Part shown: piece by piece, positions 48,101 to 59,540 of the stretch
How the letters are laid out: the number at the start of each line of letters is the position of its first letter
Position numbering within the stretch: position 1 is the stretch's first letter
NCBI GenBank assembly: GCA_949316495.1
Contig: OX439001.1
Location: 34,711,523 to 34,775,522 of the forward strand
Source: Amphiduros pacificus
Lineage: Eukaryota > Annelida > Polychaeta > Phyllodocida > Hesionidae
Reading direction: 5' to 3'
Length of the DNA stretch: 64,000 nucleotides
Position numbers and translations under genes: made by a program
The notes under the pieces: model-generated
Told to the model about the DNA's origin: nothing
Database searches by the model: none
The model's input: only the letters and a program-made list of their open reading frames with translations

Positions 48101-50544
48101 AGCAAGACCTCAGAATACAGAACCAGGCAAAGTACTTAGCGTCAAGAGAAAAAGATGGTTGGGAACATCCCCTATAAAATCGATCTGTCATGAGCTTTGG
48201 ATGATATATACCAATAACATAACATGTATGTGGAAATATGACATATCAGAAATGTGTTTTGTCATTTTGTTATTGCAAATGCCCTCCTGGAGCAGAGAGT
48301 ATGAATCAATACTATGCGAACCCCAGCATAAACCATCACGCCATTGCTATTCATATCTGTGAAATTACAAAGACAGGCAAAAATGGTAATGTGTTAAAAC
48401 TATCCCAAAGAAATAACTTCTTTGAGGATGTGTTTATGAATGCCCTTTTGTTCGGTAATGCCTTTACCAGGACAATCTATTCCAAAATCAAATTTTGAAG
48501 GAGATTGCTTGTTTTGTCATCGTGTTCATTAGCATTCCAGCGATATGTTTCTGTGGCTTTGCGCCGGGTCACAATCACGCTGGGAAGTTCCAGAGGACGA
48601 ATCCACCTTCGGGTTGTTCACTCAAATACCGTCAAAATTCTCACTGAGCTGGCAAGTGCCTTCTCATATTCAGTCTCAACTCCATCAATGTAATGGGATT
48701 TGCTGATGTCCTTTTTAATTATGTGGTTCGATGTGAATGGTCGTAGATTTGTCCGGAAGACAAATCGCTGCAGCATTGTCCACAGTCGCGATTTTTACAG
48801 ACATCCTTATATCTCATCGGTTCGTCTGACAAGGGTGTTTATTGTGCAAATAACAGTCTCTGTCCTCTTGCTAAAACTCATAATTGCTCTTCTTCTGTAT
48901 ACTATAGTGATGAGCAGCAAATGACATTCTGTTACTACACCTATTTGTATTGTAAATAAGCGAGTAGTCGACAAAATTGTACATTAATGCGCTTATAAAG
49001 GTGCAGTTTTTATGAGACGGGCCATGTTTTCACAGCCTTTAATGATACATCCCCGAAAAAGAGACAAACCAGAAAAGAAGACTTGCATTTTGCTTTGATA
49101 TCTCTGGATGTTAATATATGTATGGATAGAGTTGGATCCAATGTCTTTCTTTATGTTTATTGCCATTATTTCTTTCTTTTTTTTTGTAAATCTTGAATAG
49201 TTTTAATATTCACTTTCCTCCGATAAAGGGTTTTGTGGTCAACTAATTTCCTGTAGAAATGCGCGGTCCCAATGAAACATTATGTAACTTTATTTCAAAA
49301 TCGTTTGTGTCATTAATTTGATCAATTACTCCGGGTTTGCTTTGTAGCTGTTTGATTACTGAACATTGATGCTAACTCTCCCGAAAGAAACATTACCGAT
49401 TGGGCCAGGGGGATATTATAATTTTATTTATTAAATAAAAGAATGATGTGATATTATTTCGACAAGCAAATTGATAGGAGAAACTGATGTTCAGATAAAA
49501 ATATAAACAGAATATTTCGGCCTTTATTCCCTTTTGAAAAATAAATATTAAAAAGACTGATGCTTACAACCTGAAGCCATATGTACAAAAAGCTATCTTT
49601 ATTTCAATATTTGTTTTTCCTTTTGTGGCAAATTTGCAGGTAAGTTGTAATATAAGACTTTCATATTATTTATCTTTAAACATATGAATAGTTCCAATGT
49701 AAATATTATGGGAGTATATTATCTGTCATTTTTTAAATTACTATCTTTCATGCCAGCTCAAAAGATTCTTGCCCATATCCCTTCTGCACAGATCTTGTTT
49801 TGCCATCATGAATAACTTATAGCACAATTTTGCAGTGATAGATTTATGAATCTCACTGCAATCTCTTCAGTGGGTATGTTACGTACAATTTGATCAAATT
49901 TAGCTTTCCCTTCTGGTATGTTTTTTTATTAATTTAATGGACATACAATTCCATCATTTTGTTATAATTACACCTAAACACAACTGTTAGCACTTTTCTG
50001 AATAGATATGAGTAGATTCTAAACAAATATGACTAGTTTCTAAATTCATTTGTAGTATTTAAACATATGTTTAGTTATATTGTGTAGAAAAAAAAACTCA
50101 CTGCTGAGGCACATGACGTGTACATCCCAATAGAGAAATCAAGCACATTCTCAGGCATTCGGCCATCTTGATTTCTGTTATGAATGAACTCATTGAGTTC
50201 ATATCAACACATTAACTCCCTATGAGACTAACATCCTACTGAACTACTTTCCATGTGACTTCTCCAGAAAAATGTGCACCACTCCAGTAACTGATTTTCT
50301 TTGGCTTATTACAATTTTCTATTTTATGAGTTCGAGTTAAATATATAAAAGGTGTCTGGACATTATATGACACACCTCATATTCAATATAGATAATTACA
50401 TGCTAACCTTATATACCAACCTACAGAGAATCAACTAGAAAGTCTATGAATACCCCTATGAATACCCCTTTATAAAATAACTTGATAAAGTGATAAAGAT
50501 TTTGACGATTTGTGTGATTTACCAGTGAAAGGTCAAATCATATT
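45191..50544. other. Non-coding DNA, one coding-like patch at 48.5-48.9 kb
   Basis: Mostly AT-rich. At 48505-48925 G/C rises and both strands carry protein-like stretches (plus: SVALRRVTITLGSSRGRIHL; minus: KSHYIDGVETEYEKALASSV), but each frame is short and no splice pair frames it. It may be a decayed gene or mobile-element piece of unknown origin. Confidence 0.35.
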
Positions 50545-50690
50545 ATTCAACATGGTTCAGTGGATAAGACATCTGTCTATCACGCTAAATGTCTGGGGTT
50601 CAATTCCCAATGGGAACAAGTATTTCAAAGGTGAAATCTTGGTGTTGGGATCTTATTTGAGCAATATGAAAGTCAGAGCACATGAAGAGT
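50545..50690 (+). mobile_element. tRNA-derived SINE, family C, single 3' module
   Basis: A box TGGTTCAGTGG (50553-50563) and B box GGTTCAATTCC (50597-50607) match Pol III consensus well. The head is followed by GGTGAAATCTTGGTGTTGGG and ATTTGAGCAATATGAAAGTC, the module that recurs in the neighbouring copy at 50911. Further T-rich and A-rich sequence to about 50800 resembles the remainder of that module. Confidence 0.75.
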
Positions 50691-50910
50691 AGGGTTTTTT
50701 TTGTTTTGTTTTGCTTTTTTGTGTTTTTTTTTTGGCAAATAGAGCAAATACAAAAAAAATAAAAATAGATGTCTTTATGCAGAAAACAATGATGCCATCA
50801 AAATATTTGGGTTAAGTTTGAGGAATGACATATTAGAAAAGAAATCGAGCATAGCAGCAATTTCTATTTTTATACAATGATGTGAAAGTTTTCTACAGTG
50901 CTGCCACAGC

Positions 50911-51380
50911 ATGATACGTGGCTCAGTGGTTAAGATGTCTGTATTTAATGTTAACGGTCCATGGTTCGAATCCCCATTGGGAAAAGTATTACTTTTATGC
51001 TGAAGGTGAAATCTTCATATCGGGGTTCTATTGGGTGATATGGACTTCTGAAAACATAAATTGATTTGTCTATTACAAATGAAGAAGAATATAAAATAGA
51101 AATGACTTGATACCAAACAAAAGATGAAATCTTTATATTGGGGTTCTTATTGAGCAATTTACATATCAGAAGAAAATGATTATCATTTCTTTTGCAACCA
51201 AAGAAAATATGAATAATAATGACTTTATACAGTAATCAAATATAAATCTTCATATTGGGGTAATATTTGAGCAATATGCATGTCAGAACATATAGAATTG
51301 ATTATGTTTTTGACAACATAGAAAATATAAAAATAGTAACTTTATTTTATTTGTGTTCAGACAAAAAGAAATTATAACAT
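50911..51380 (+). mobile_element. tRNA-derived SINE, family C, with three tandem 3' modules
   Basis: A box TGGCTCAGTGG (50919-50929), B box GGTTCGAATCC (50963-50973), then GGTGAAATCTTCATATCGGG. That module repeats with a period of about 117 bp, starting near 51008, 51125 and 51242; each has the GGGGTT/A..TATTG/T and GCAATATG/ATGTCAGA blocks followed by GAAAATATAAAAATAG-like sequence. The element thus has one tRNA-like head and three serial body units. Confidence 0.7.
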
Positions 51381-52405
51381 GGATCCAATTTTAAGATTTT
51401 ATCATAGACTTTAAACTTCAAGCAAGTTGATCATGAGGCCAACCTTGAGCATCTATGAATATATCCAGTACAATTCAATAGTTCCAAATGTTTCAGCACT
51501 AGCATTTGTCTCACAGGTCTGATGATATGCTTTGACCTTTTCTCATGGCAGGATTGCTCACTCAACATTTTGCCTGGATCCACATACCAAAATAAACATT
51601 AACTGTACCTATCTAACAATTCATCAACCCTTACCACATACCTGCAAACAATGATCATTCTTAAATACATTCCTTCAGATTGGTTTATCATTTATTCCAA
51701 AACAATATTCAAGATCTTCAAAATGTGGAGGCAATATTTGACCATGTCAGTCATGATGGAAATCAACAGGTCACCTGTCACCTGTATGTGTATTTCTCTG
51801 TTTTCCAGTGAGATCAGCCAACAATGCATGTGCTCACATGTGAAAAGATCACCTCTGGGAAATGGTGTCAATTCCTTCGAAATTGTTTTCTAGTTTCAGT
51901 TGTTTGAACACAATTAACAATACAGAATTAAACCTTCTATATTAAAAAAAAATGATTAAATATTGCAATCATTATTTTAATTGTCAAATAGAATCACAAT
52001 TTGAATAAAGAAATATGTATAGTAATATTGCTGAGATGTGTATGCAGTGATTTGCCCTCTATTTTAGACATGTGAAAGTGACCTGACACCCCACTAATCT
52101 GAGTACTAATCTCAGCAAACAAGCATTCGCAGCATGATTCCAGCTCACATTTCACACTGGTACCCTGACATGGGACTTTCCTCTTTTTGTCAGGTATGTT
52201 GGCTTAAGGGAAAAACTGGTAATGAAGTGTTTGACTCCTAAATATTTCCTCCATATTTTATCCAATAGCATGCCAACACATGCCAAGTTGGATATAGATA
52301 TGGAGAAAAGAATTATTTCTAAGATTTAAAAGATGAGATACCCATTATGTTACAAAAAAAGATAGAGGGAGACCTACATAGGGATTTGTAGTCAGGAATT
52401 TGTGG
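51381..52405. other. Non-coding DNA, no gene seen
   Basis: The 80-codon frame at 51651-51893 lacks splice signals or a recognised motif. Confidence 0.45.
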
Positions 52406-52710
52406 TTTTGTTTGTTTGGGGTTTTACATCACTTTCAGTCATTTCGTGATGAGACCTACATGTAGCAGATATAGTGCTGCCTCACTGAATTGTCATGTTG
52501 CAGGTCCTTGACATGACAACCCACCCGGTCACAGATTTACAAGGACAATGGGTTAACCATTTAGGCACGGGCCTCAGCTCATGTGGGAAATTGTATTATG
52601 AATTCAATCTCGGCATGGCCAGTGATCGAAACGACAACCTTTGGATCACTACAGAGGAACTGGTGCTAATAAGCTGGCACTCTAACCAACTGCGCCAGAG
52701 TCTGGTATGG
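52406..52710 (-). mobile_element. tRNA-derived SINE, family A, minus strand
   Basis: Inverted copy of 41903-42222: it starts at the plus-strand TTTGTTTGTTTGGGGTTTTA (tail and 3' body) and ends at the A-box complement CCAACTGCGCCAGA near 52697. The 116-codon plus-strand frame at 52495-52845 is largely antisense SINE and not a gene. No clear target duplication. Confidence 0.9.
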
Positions 52711-53839
52711 ACCATTGAAACCATTCTGAACAACAATTCTCACTTGTGTGAAAAGTTACCAACCAATCAGAAAACGATTCAGGCAGTAATGGGCCATTTC
52801 TTATCAATTATTTCCACATTTGATCAACTTAAACAAGTAGGGTGAGTCCTCAGTCGCGACTGGTTAACATTTTAGAGTCATGTTGAAAAACAACATGATT
52901 TCAATGACCTGTTGAAAACCATTGGACATGCTTTACTTGCAAAACCGTTTTGAAATAATATACTTGAGCTTAACCTTAAACTGTTTACGCCAGTGTCTGT
53001 TAATGCGTCACCTTTCTTGAAAACAAAGGATATAACATGGAAATAGCATGGAAACCCAGAAATGATAACACAGCAATGATAGCACAGCAATGATAGCCCT
53101 GATAACACATACCAAATTATAATCCCTTTAATTTGTCTCATTACTCTTGTCTCAAATAATTGTCAAAATAAGTTGAATAACCCCATTCATTTGATGTCTC
53201 CTCTGATCTGCAAATCACTATGAGCAAAGAATGATATGAGCTAATACGACAAACAGTTCAGGTGGAAAACTTTGGAAACTTTTGAAATGTTGATTGCAAC
53301 AATAGATAATTGTTAAAACAAGGGATGGTTGCAATGTTGTTATTTTTCACTATTTGAAACAAACACAACTGCTAAGCACCATTTGCTGAGTGGTTTTATG
53401 TAGTAGCGTTAACTGCTAATCATTTCTATGAAAGCAGTTAGTATTCATTACAATGTTTAAAATATCTGTCAATCAAGACGACCTGCCAGGTTTAAGCTAA
53501 GGTCATACAGGAGCACAAACGTGTGTTTTTTTTTTCAGGTACACAGCCCACGTTCATATCATTCCATGCTCATATCGTGATATCATCCCACGCTTATATC
53601 ATCCCTTGCTCACGCTCATAATGCTCACAGCTCCAGGTAGGAACTTAAAGTACGTGTACCTTTAAAGTAATGAAATTCTTGATTGATAGACAGATATGCT
53701 CTTTCTTGTGATAATCTAATATGAATTTCAAACATCCAGGAAGATTTTATTTCACCGACAATTGACTGAATTTTAGCAAGCCAGGTTAGTTGGATTTTAC
53801 GGTAAATGCATCAAATATTGCAATCATTTATTAAGCTGC
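52711..53839. other. Non-coding DNA with a small degenerate repeat
   Basis: At 53548-53620 TCATATCATTCC/CTTATATCATCCC units repeat loosely. No gene seen. Confidence 0.45.
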
Positions 53840-53847
53840 AATATATA

Positions 53848-53942
<95 letters not shown>

Positions 53943-53973
53943 ATATATATATGTATATGTATATGTATATGTA
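53840..53973. repeat. (GTATAT)n hexanucleotide microsatellite
   Basis: About 20 GTATAT units with AT runs at both ends. Confidence 0.97.
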
Positions 53974-54095
53974 ATTTATATGCCTTTTTTACAATAACAG
54001 AATATGTATTATGTATTGATCGGGAATAAATCAAATGTTTGAACTGTTCTTAATAGTGTGTAATATGATAATTACTGATTATTGAACGATAGGTT

Positions 54096-54412
54096 ATGCC
54101 TCACAGAACCAGCCGGCTGGGCCAACATTTCCTTTGTATTCAAGACGTTGGTAGTCATCCAGTGCAGTGTCTCCTCTTGAGACTGTTTACGGAGTTGTCA
54201 GGCCCATTTACCGCCGCAGTTATGTCCAATGTCAATGCGATAAACACCAGCTTCACGATGAGCAGCGAAGAGATAATCTGTGTGGTCTATACGAGAGGGG
54301 ACGGGTATGCCGTGCTGGCCAGCCATTAACGGCCAGGCAAATAGACGCGCTGTGTACACCATCAAAGGCACTAACCGCTCATTTCAGACACCTGTATAGG
54401 CAGGGGGTTTAA
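54096..54412 (+). other. GC-rich, coding-like patch, unidentified
   Basis: Two plus frames are open: one starting MPHRTSRLGQHFLCIQDVGS (54096-54329) and one ending in QPLTARQIDALCTPSKALTA and RHLYRQGV (stop at 54412, open from about 54152). Composition stands out from the AT-rich flanks, and multiple AG dinucleotides near 54150-54166 could be acceptors. I cannot choose a frame and recognise no family. Confidence 0.25.
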
Positions 54413-54424
54413 ATATTCCAGACA

Positions 54425-54495
54425 GACAAAGTTAGACTCTCATACACAGGGCCTAGGTTCTATTCCCAGTTGAGGGGAAGCAGTGCATTGTCCCG
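54425..54495 (+). mobile_element. tRNA-derived SINE fragment
   Basis: A B-box-like GGTTCTATTCCCAGTTGAGG is preceded by TTAGACTCTCATACACAGGG; only the head is recognisable. Confidence 0.4.
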
Positions 54496-54610
54496 CTGAT
54501 GGTTTAATGATAATATAATAATATGTTGTTTTTTTTCTGTCCAAATACTGCTTACTTGGTGATGCAGAACATTGACCCAAGAAGCAGACCATTTTAACCA
54601 GCAAAAAACC

Positions 54611-54825
54611 AGGTTGTGGTTTCGATTCCCAGCTGTGTCAGAATTACATTTTATGATTACGAACCGAGGCTTGCGTCTGAAGGGTACGACATTGTCCTCC
54701 TAAATCTGTCACTGGGTGGATTGTCATGTCAAGGTCCTGCGACTTGACAATTCAATGAGGCAGCACTATTGATCTGCTACAAGTAGGTCTCGTCGTAATA
54801 TGACTGAAATAATGTTGACACTGTA
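54611..54825 (+). mobile_element. tRNA-derived SINE, family A, 5'-eroded
   Basis: From the B box (TTTCGATTCCCAGCTGTGTC) through GTCATGTCAAGGTCCTGCGA and GAGGCAGCACTATTGATCTG to TGAAATAATGTTGACA, aligned with the intact copy at 41903. The A-box half and the (AAAC)n tail are missing. Confidence 0.85.
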
Positions 54826-55556
54826 TACCGATTGTATATTAAGTTGGGAAACTCACAGTCGAAAACCTTCAGCTTATGAGGAATGGGATATGCTTATCTA
54901 TAGCCTCATATTGAATAGCACTGAAATGACATGCAAGATTGCAGTAACATCAAATATTTGATTTAACAACAAACCACTGAGATGTCATTAAATCCTCAAT
55001 ATCAACACAAAATTATGTTTGAATAGGAAATATAAGTGATATATATTTCCATGGAAACTTCTTTAATATATATTTTTTGTATTTCATTTGAAAATATCTT
55101 ATTTTAAACTACATTTTCTTTACTTAAAGCAAGATGAGAAATGTGATATAACCAACGATAATATGAATATATTTTCAACAAATATATAAGGAATATTAAT
55201 ATAAAAGCTCTAGAACTTGAGTCTGGATTTGGATATGAAGATTTTTTTCAGTCTGGGCTAAACACATTTCAGTCTGGGCTAAATACATTTCAGGCGACTT
55301 GACAGTCGGAAGTGTAAGTGGAGATTTGCACTAGTCCGAACCAAGGTGTATTAGCCCACACCAGTAATGTACTTGGTTGGAGCAATTCATATTCAGTAGG
55401 ATTAATCAAATGAAAAAAGGACATTATTACCAATACTTGAAAATTATGATTAGCTGCTAGGCAGTCGGGCAAGCATCAGAGGAAGGTGTACTGCTAGTCA
55501 GGGCTTCCGGGCTTGTTCTAAAATCCCAGACTGTATTTTGTTGAATATCTGCGTTG
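54826..55556. other. Non-coding DNA, no gene seen
   Basis: A tandem TTCAGTCTGGGCTAAA(C/T)ACA pair is at 55248-55290. Nothing else. Confidence 0.5.
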
Positions 55557-55887
55557 AATAAAGGAGGGGCCACGGGCCGTGTCGCAGTTGGTTAGAGCGC
55601 CAGCTTATTAGCACCGGTTCCTCTCTGGTGATCCAAAGGTTGTGGGTTCGATCCCCGGCCGTGACGAGATTGAGCTCACGATGCAATTTCACACATGAGC
55701 TGAGGCCTGTGCCAAAGGGTTAACCCGTTGTGATTGTAAATCTGTGGTGGGTTGTCATGTCAAGGACCCGTGACATGACAATAAAGTGAGGCAGCACTAC
55801 ATCTGCTACAAGTAGGTCTCATTACGAAATGACTGAAATAATGTTGATAGTGATATAAAACCACAAACAAACAAACAAACAATAAAG
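55557..55887 (+). mobile_element. tRNA-derived SINE, family A, nearly intact
   Basis: GGGGCCACGGGCCGTGTCGC head, B box GGTTCGATCCCCGG, the full conserved body and an (AAAC)n tail, with flanking AATAAAG at 55557-55563 and 55881-55887 as a probable 7-bp target duplication. Very similar to the copy at 41903, implying both are fairly young. The minus frame at 55498-55692 is antisense SINE. Confidence 0.9.
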
Positions 55888-55949
55888 TAAAATGTATTTA
55901 AAGGGCGATAATGGCACACTTTATATCCCTGAAATGATCGTGTTTATTC

Positions 55950-56215
55950 TTGGTTTTTTTTTTGTTTGTTGCTTTGCATTAAGCCTCCTTTGAACCATTT
56001 TGGTTTAATCAAACCAGAAGCAAACCCCGCCCCCGGGACTCAATGCCACAAACCACGGCTATTGAAAACAAGCCATAGAGAACTTCATGCCAGGTACCAC
56101 TCAGTAGTATATATTATCCATCTTTCGAAGAATGACCAAATTACTTGTCCCAACTGGGAATCGAACCCCAGACCTTTAGCATGGGAGACAGAGTCAATTT
56201 CCATCCCCACCCAGC
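55950..56215 (-). mobile_element. tRNA-derived SINE, family B, minus strand
   Basis: On the minus strand: B box GGGGTTCGATTCCCAGTTGG, then ACAAGTAATTTGGTCATTCT, a GGCATTGAGTCCCGGGGGCG body and a tail ending near AAGCAACAAACAAA. It parallels the copies at 23551 and 25500. Confidence 0.75.
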
Positions 56216-56590
56216 AGATTGTGGGAAAGGTGAGAAAATATTATATCCAGTTGGAATGAGATTTTGGCTTTTTGATTGACAAAAAAAACAAAATAAAATT
56301 AAGTAGTCTGAGACAAATAAATATAAGCATTTTATCATGTTTAAGAATATGATTCTGAAATATAATTGTGTGATTTTAAGAGAAATATTTGGACGATTCC
56401 CAAATGTGAAATATGGAATCTGTACAAATGAAAGATAAAACCATCAAATTAGAACAAAATATATGATCGAGCGGTTCCTTTCAACAGAGCAATATGGCTT
56501 ATTTATCGGGTGTATATGGAAAAGTATTTGTTTTATTTGAAACCCATCCGCTATCTTACACAATGATGCTGGTCACCACCTTGCCTGTAA
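56216..56590. other. Non-coding DNA, no gene seen
   Basis: AT-rich; nothing recognised. Confidence 0.5.
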
Positions 56591-56712
56591 TGTAATCTGT
56601 GTTTCTGTATTGTAATATGTGTTTCTGTAATGTAATATGTGTTTCTGTAATGTAATATGTGTTTCCATAATAGGTATTACATAGAAACACTGCAATATAC
56701 ATTACACAGACC
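56591..56712. repeat. 20-bp tandem repeat with an inverted partial copy
   Basis: TAATGTAATATGTGTTTCTG repeats about 4 times, followed by TAGGTATTACATAGAAACAC and TGCAATATACATTACACAG, an imperfect inverted copy that could pair back as a hairpin. Confidence 0.8.
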
Positions 56713-57433
56713 TGAGTCATCGACCTGCCTTTTGATATATTTAATATCCTACAGTCTGGGTGGTATTCAAGAACAAAGGGATTCCTGGTAACAAATACTA
56801 ATTACTAAATATGTTCTAAATACGCTTAATTATAAATCAGCTGTACACTACTTGATTTACCTGACTTTTTCATAGTGCATTTCTTAATACATAACCAAAT
56901 TAATACTTCGCCATAATGGGGATTGATATATAGGGATGGTGGTGTTAAAGTGAATCTTCTAACGATCATCATTTAACTGCTTAATCTTTAAGCATATTTC
57001 CTTTATATTTACTTTATTATAGCTACAGGTACCACAAAATGATTTTCAAGGTTGTACAAAAGGTACAAATGCTTTCAACGTTACCTGTTTGTCCTTTTCA
57101 ACTTTTCATTCCCCACTTCACTTCTCTTCCTTACTTTTCATTTAAGTCTGAAGTCATAAGCTTATGGGAAAAAAAACAACATGATATCAATAGTGTCAGT
57201 TGTCATTGTTATCAATATCATACGAGTATAATGATTAATTACTATCTTACGTTTGCACAAAAAGAGATAGTGTTTCTTCTTTTATACAAATTAGAGTGAT
57301 GTCATAGGGCTGATTGAGTGCAATCCAATACTCGTCTCCTGTTTATGGAGTTATGTTTGTGATGATGTCATCCAGATTGGTAACATTTCTTATTACCACA
57401 TACCAAATCACAATATGAATTAAACAATTCCAC
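56713..57433. other. Non-coding DNA, no gene seen
   Basis: The frame at 57039-57299 is Ser/Phe-rich and AT-rich without context. Confidence 0.45.
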
Positions 57434-57470
57434 TGACGTCACATATATGACGTATCACCAGCCTTTTTAA
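57434..57470 (+). promoter_or_regulatory. Candidate promoter: CRE plus TATA-like box
   Basis: A full CRE palindrome TGACGTCA (57434-57441), a half site TGACGT(A) about 10 bp on (from 57448), then TTTTTAATAAAGG at about 57462-57474. Spacing suits a start of transcription near 57495, 70 bp before the short ORF at 57567. Confidence 0.3.
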
Positions 57471-57566
57471 TAAAGGACGTAGAACAGGGCAAAACATTCA
57501 CACATATGGTTTTAGCGGCAAAATCATTTGTGTGAACTGTGGTCAAGCTGTGAAAGCACTGAAAAC

Positions 57567-57695
57567 ATGGTGGCTGTCAGCTGGTCGAGGATTGTCTCAG
57601 AATTAAAGGGCCTAGCACGTAATGGTGAATTATTCTCAGAATCAGACGTGGCTGTCATACAGATCTTATATAATACCATATTATTATTTTATTGA
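57567..57695 (+). CDS. Candidate 42-residue microprotein
   Basis: The frame MVAVSWSRIVSELKGLARNG continues ELFSESDVAVIQILYNTILL and ends FY. The stop TGA at 57693-57695 overlaps the poly(A) signal AATAAA at 57695-57700, and a CRE/TATA-like pair lies about 100 bp upstream, so a compact transcription unit can be drawn. The first 28 residues look like a soluble helix and the end is hydrophobic. An alternative is that this is a first exon or chance; the start context AACATGG is only fair. No family is recognised. Confidence 0.25.
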   Translation: MVAVSWSRIVSELKGLARNGELFSESDVAVIQILYNTILLFY

Positions 57696-57700
57696 ATAAA

Positions 57701-59058
57701 TCACACAGAATAACATGTAAAAATAGTCTAATTCTCCTATATTTCTCCGAGACTCATGCCTGCAGAAAAGAACTGCAATTGGTTAAGGAAAAAAGTTTCC
57801 GCCGTAGAAAAAAACTTCCTGTTATTGCAAGCACGCATCCTGAATAATAATATTCAGTCGCCAGAGTATGTTTCTTACAACGGCTTGTATCCGACGGGGT
57901 TTCTGAAAATATGGTCCAAACTGACAAAAATGTACCTAAAGGAAGTACGCGTGCGAGCGAGCGGGATCCTGCCGTAATCTGGCGCGGGAGCAATTCATTT
58001 CCATTTCTAACATCTTTCTGCAAATATTCAATATGATATTCTCCCCAAACATGTTATATTCTTTATCATAACCCTTAGCGAACCTCCGTCCTTTGAGTCT
58101 ATAGGCTGATCGCAGACGTTTTACAATTATTTGAGTCCTGTAAGTCAGTAAATCTAGGGAAGGTTTCATATCGGTCCCCGGTTCTGGGTATTGGCAGGGA
58201 GAGTCAATATCGGCACGTGACCTTAAGGTCCTCACTTGAATAACATCTAATTATCGCTCACTGTGATCATACACTGCCAGATTATGAGTGCAAACTTTTT
58301 ATTTGTGCAAATCTGCGTATGGATCAGAGGAATGTGAAGGCAGGATGAACTTTGGAGTCCTTTATATGCTTTGCTCAGTGGAGATACAGATGCAATGAAT
58401 TTGTGAGAATGTAGTTAAAAGACATTTCTCTTGAACACTTTACAGTATTATCGTTGTTTGGCTGCTGAGTCGAGAAAACATGGCGTTCTCCAGTAAGATC
58501 ATAATAAATGTAAGACAGAACAGAAATGGCGCAATTATATGTAACTTAATCTGTAGAATGAATATGACAAAAATTGATGAGAATAAGTTGCACATCCCAA
58601 ACCCGATTGTGCGGTACACCCTGAAGGGTGGGCTAGTCACAGAACATAAAATAATCATATTCTCTTCGATATTCAGGAAAATTGGGGTTGGAGAGATCAT
58701 GAGGAATTCCCAAACCATATAGATAACAACATTGAAGCCATAATGGAGTCCATCTATATCACTTCTTTTGAAGAATATTTTCCTTTTATCGATTATTGAA
58801 TGTGTTTAAACATTTGATCACATCCTATGCGTAATAATTTAAAAACTAGTTCATCAAATACACAGTATACACATATACCTTTTGACCGTCGATGGGAGAC
58901 CCTTCACGGAAATGGTGCTTGAGTTTTTTGTGTTTTTTTTTATTAAATCTCTCAGTTTCTTCTGCGCATTTCACTCTGTTAAAATGTTAAGGAGATGGAC
59001 ACATTTAGGGCAGTTGGGAGGTATGCATGGGAGAGATACGGGGGTGAGAGATTGACGG
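57701..59058. other. Non-coding DNA, weak frames on both strands
   Basis: Frames at 57754-58235 and 58440-58722 occur on both strands, with some coding-like stretches (minus: KPSLDLLTYRTQIIVKRLRS) but no splice pair or known domain. Confidence 0.35.
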
Positions 59059-59256
59059 TCAGGGAATAAAGCTCCTCTCCCCAGGGCTGACATCAGGTGG
59101 AGGTGTCACAGTCATGAATGCCACCAAATGAGTCAGGCCCTCGGTCATGCCACCGACAGTCCGGGACACGGAGTCGATGTATTGACGCCAGTTAAGAGGG
59201 TTTCTTAGGTGTGACAAACGGATGCAACCTATCTTACACTCAAAGTGAGCAATCAT
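59059..59256 (-). CDS. Candidate terminal exon on the minus strand, unidentified
   Basis: The minus-strand frame ends at TGA (59061-59059) and reads NPLNWRQYIDSVSRTVGGMT then EGLTHLVAFMTVTPPPDVSP. Third positions are strongly G/C (CTG, GTG, ACC, GGC) against AT-rich flanks, and the opposite strand is not open. A plausible acceptor, TCACACCTAAG, lies at 59204-59214, giving an exon of 59203-59059. It looks like a real conserved C-terminus, but I cannot name the protein. No upstream exon was found within the window. Confidence 0.4.
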   Translation of the reverse strand: MIAHFECKIGCIRLSHLRNPLNWRQYIDSVSRTVGGMTEGLTHLVAFMTVTPPPDVSPGERSFIP

Positions 59257-59444
59257 AAACAGTCAGCTATATGATGGGTTACTGAGGCTTCTTGGGCAAA
59301 CATTATTTAACTGTGTTTTCATAAACACCACGAATGGGAAATTATGCCAACATTGCATTATGACAATGTTTTGGCAAAACTGAATTTGAGAGCCCAAGTG
59401 GACATCTTTAATTTACACCACTTAACACTAGACACATTCAGTGA

Positions 59445-59449
<5 letters not shown>

Positions 59450-59538
<89 letters not shown>
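59450..59538. repeat. (AT)n microsatellite, one interruption
   Basis: AT tract with a single AAATAT interruption near 59495. Confidence 0.97.

Positions 59539-59540
<2 letters not shown>

Noticed and set aside
52495-52845. 116-codon plus frame
   Set aside because: Lies mostly inside the inverted family A SINE.
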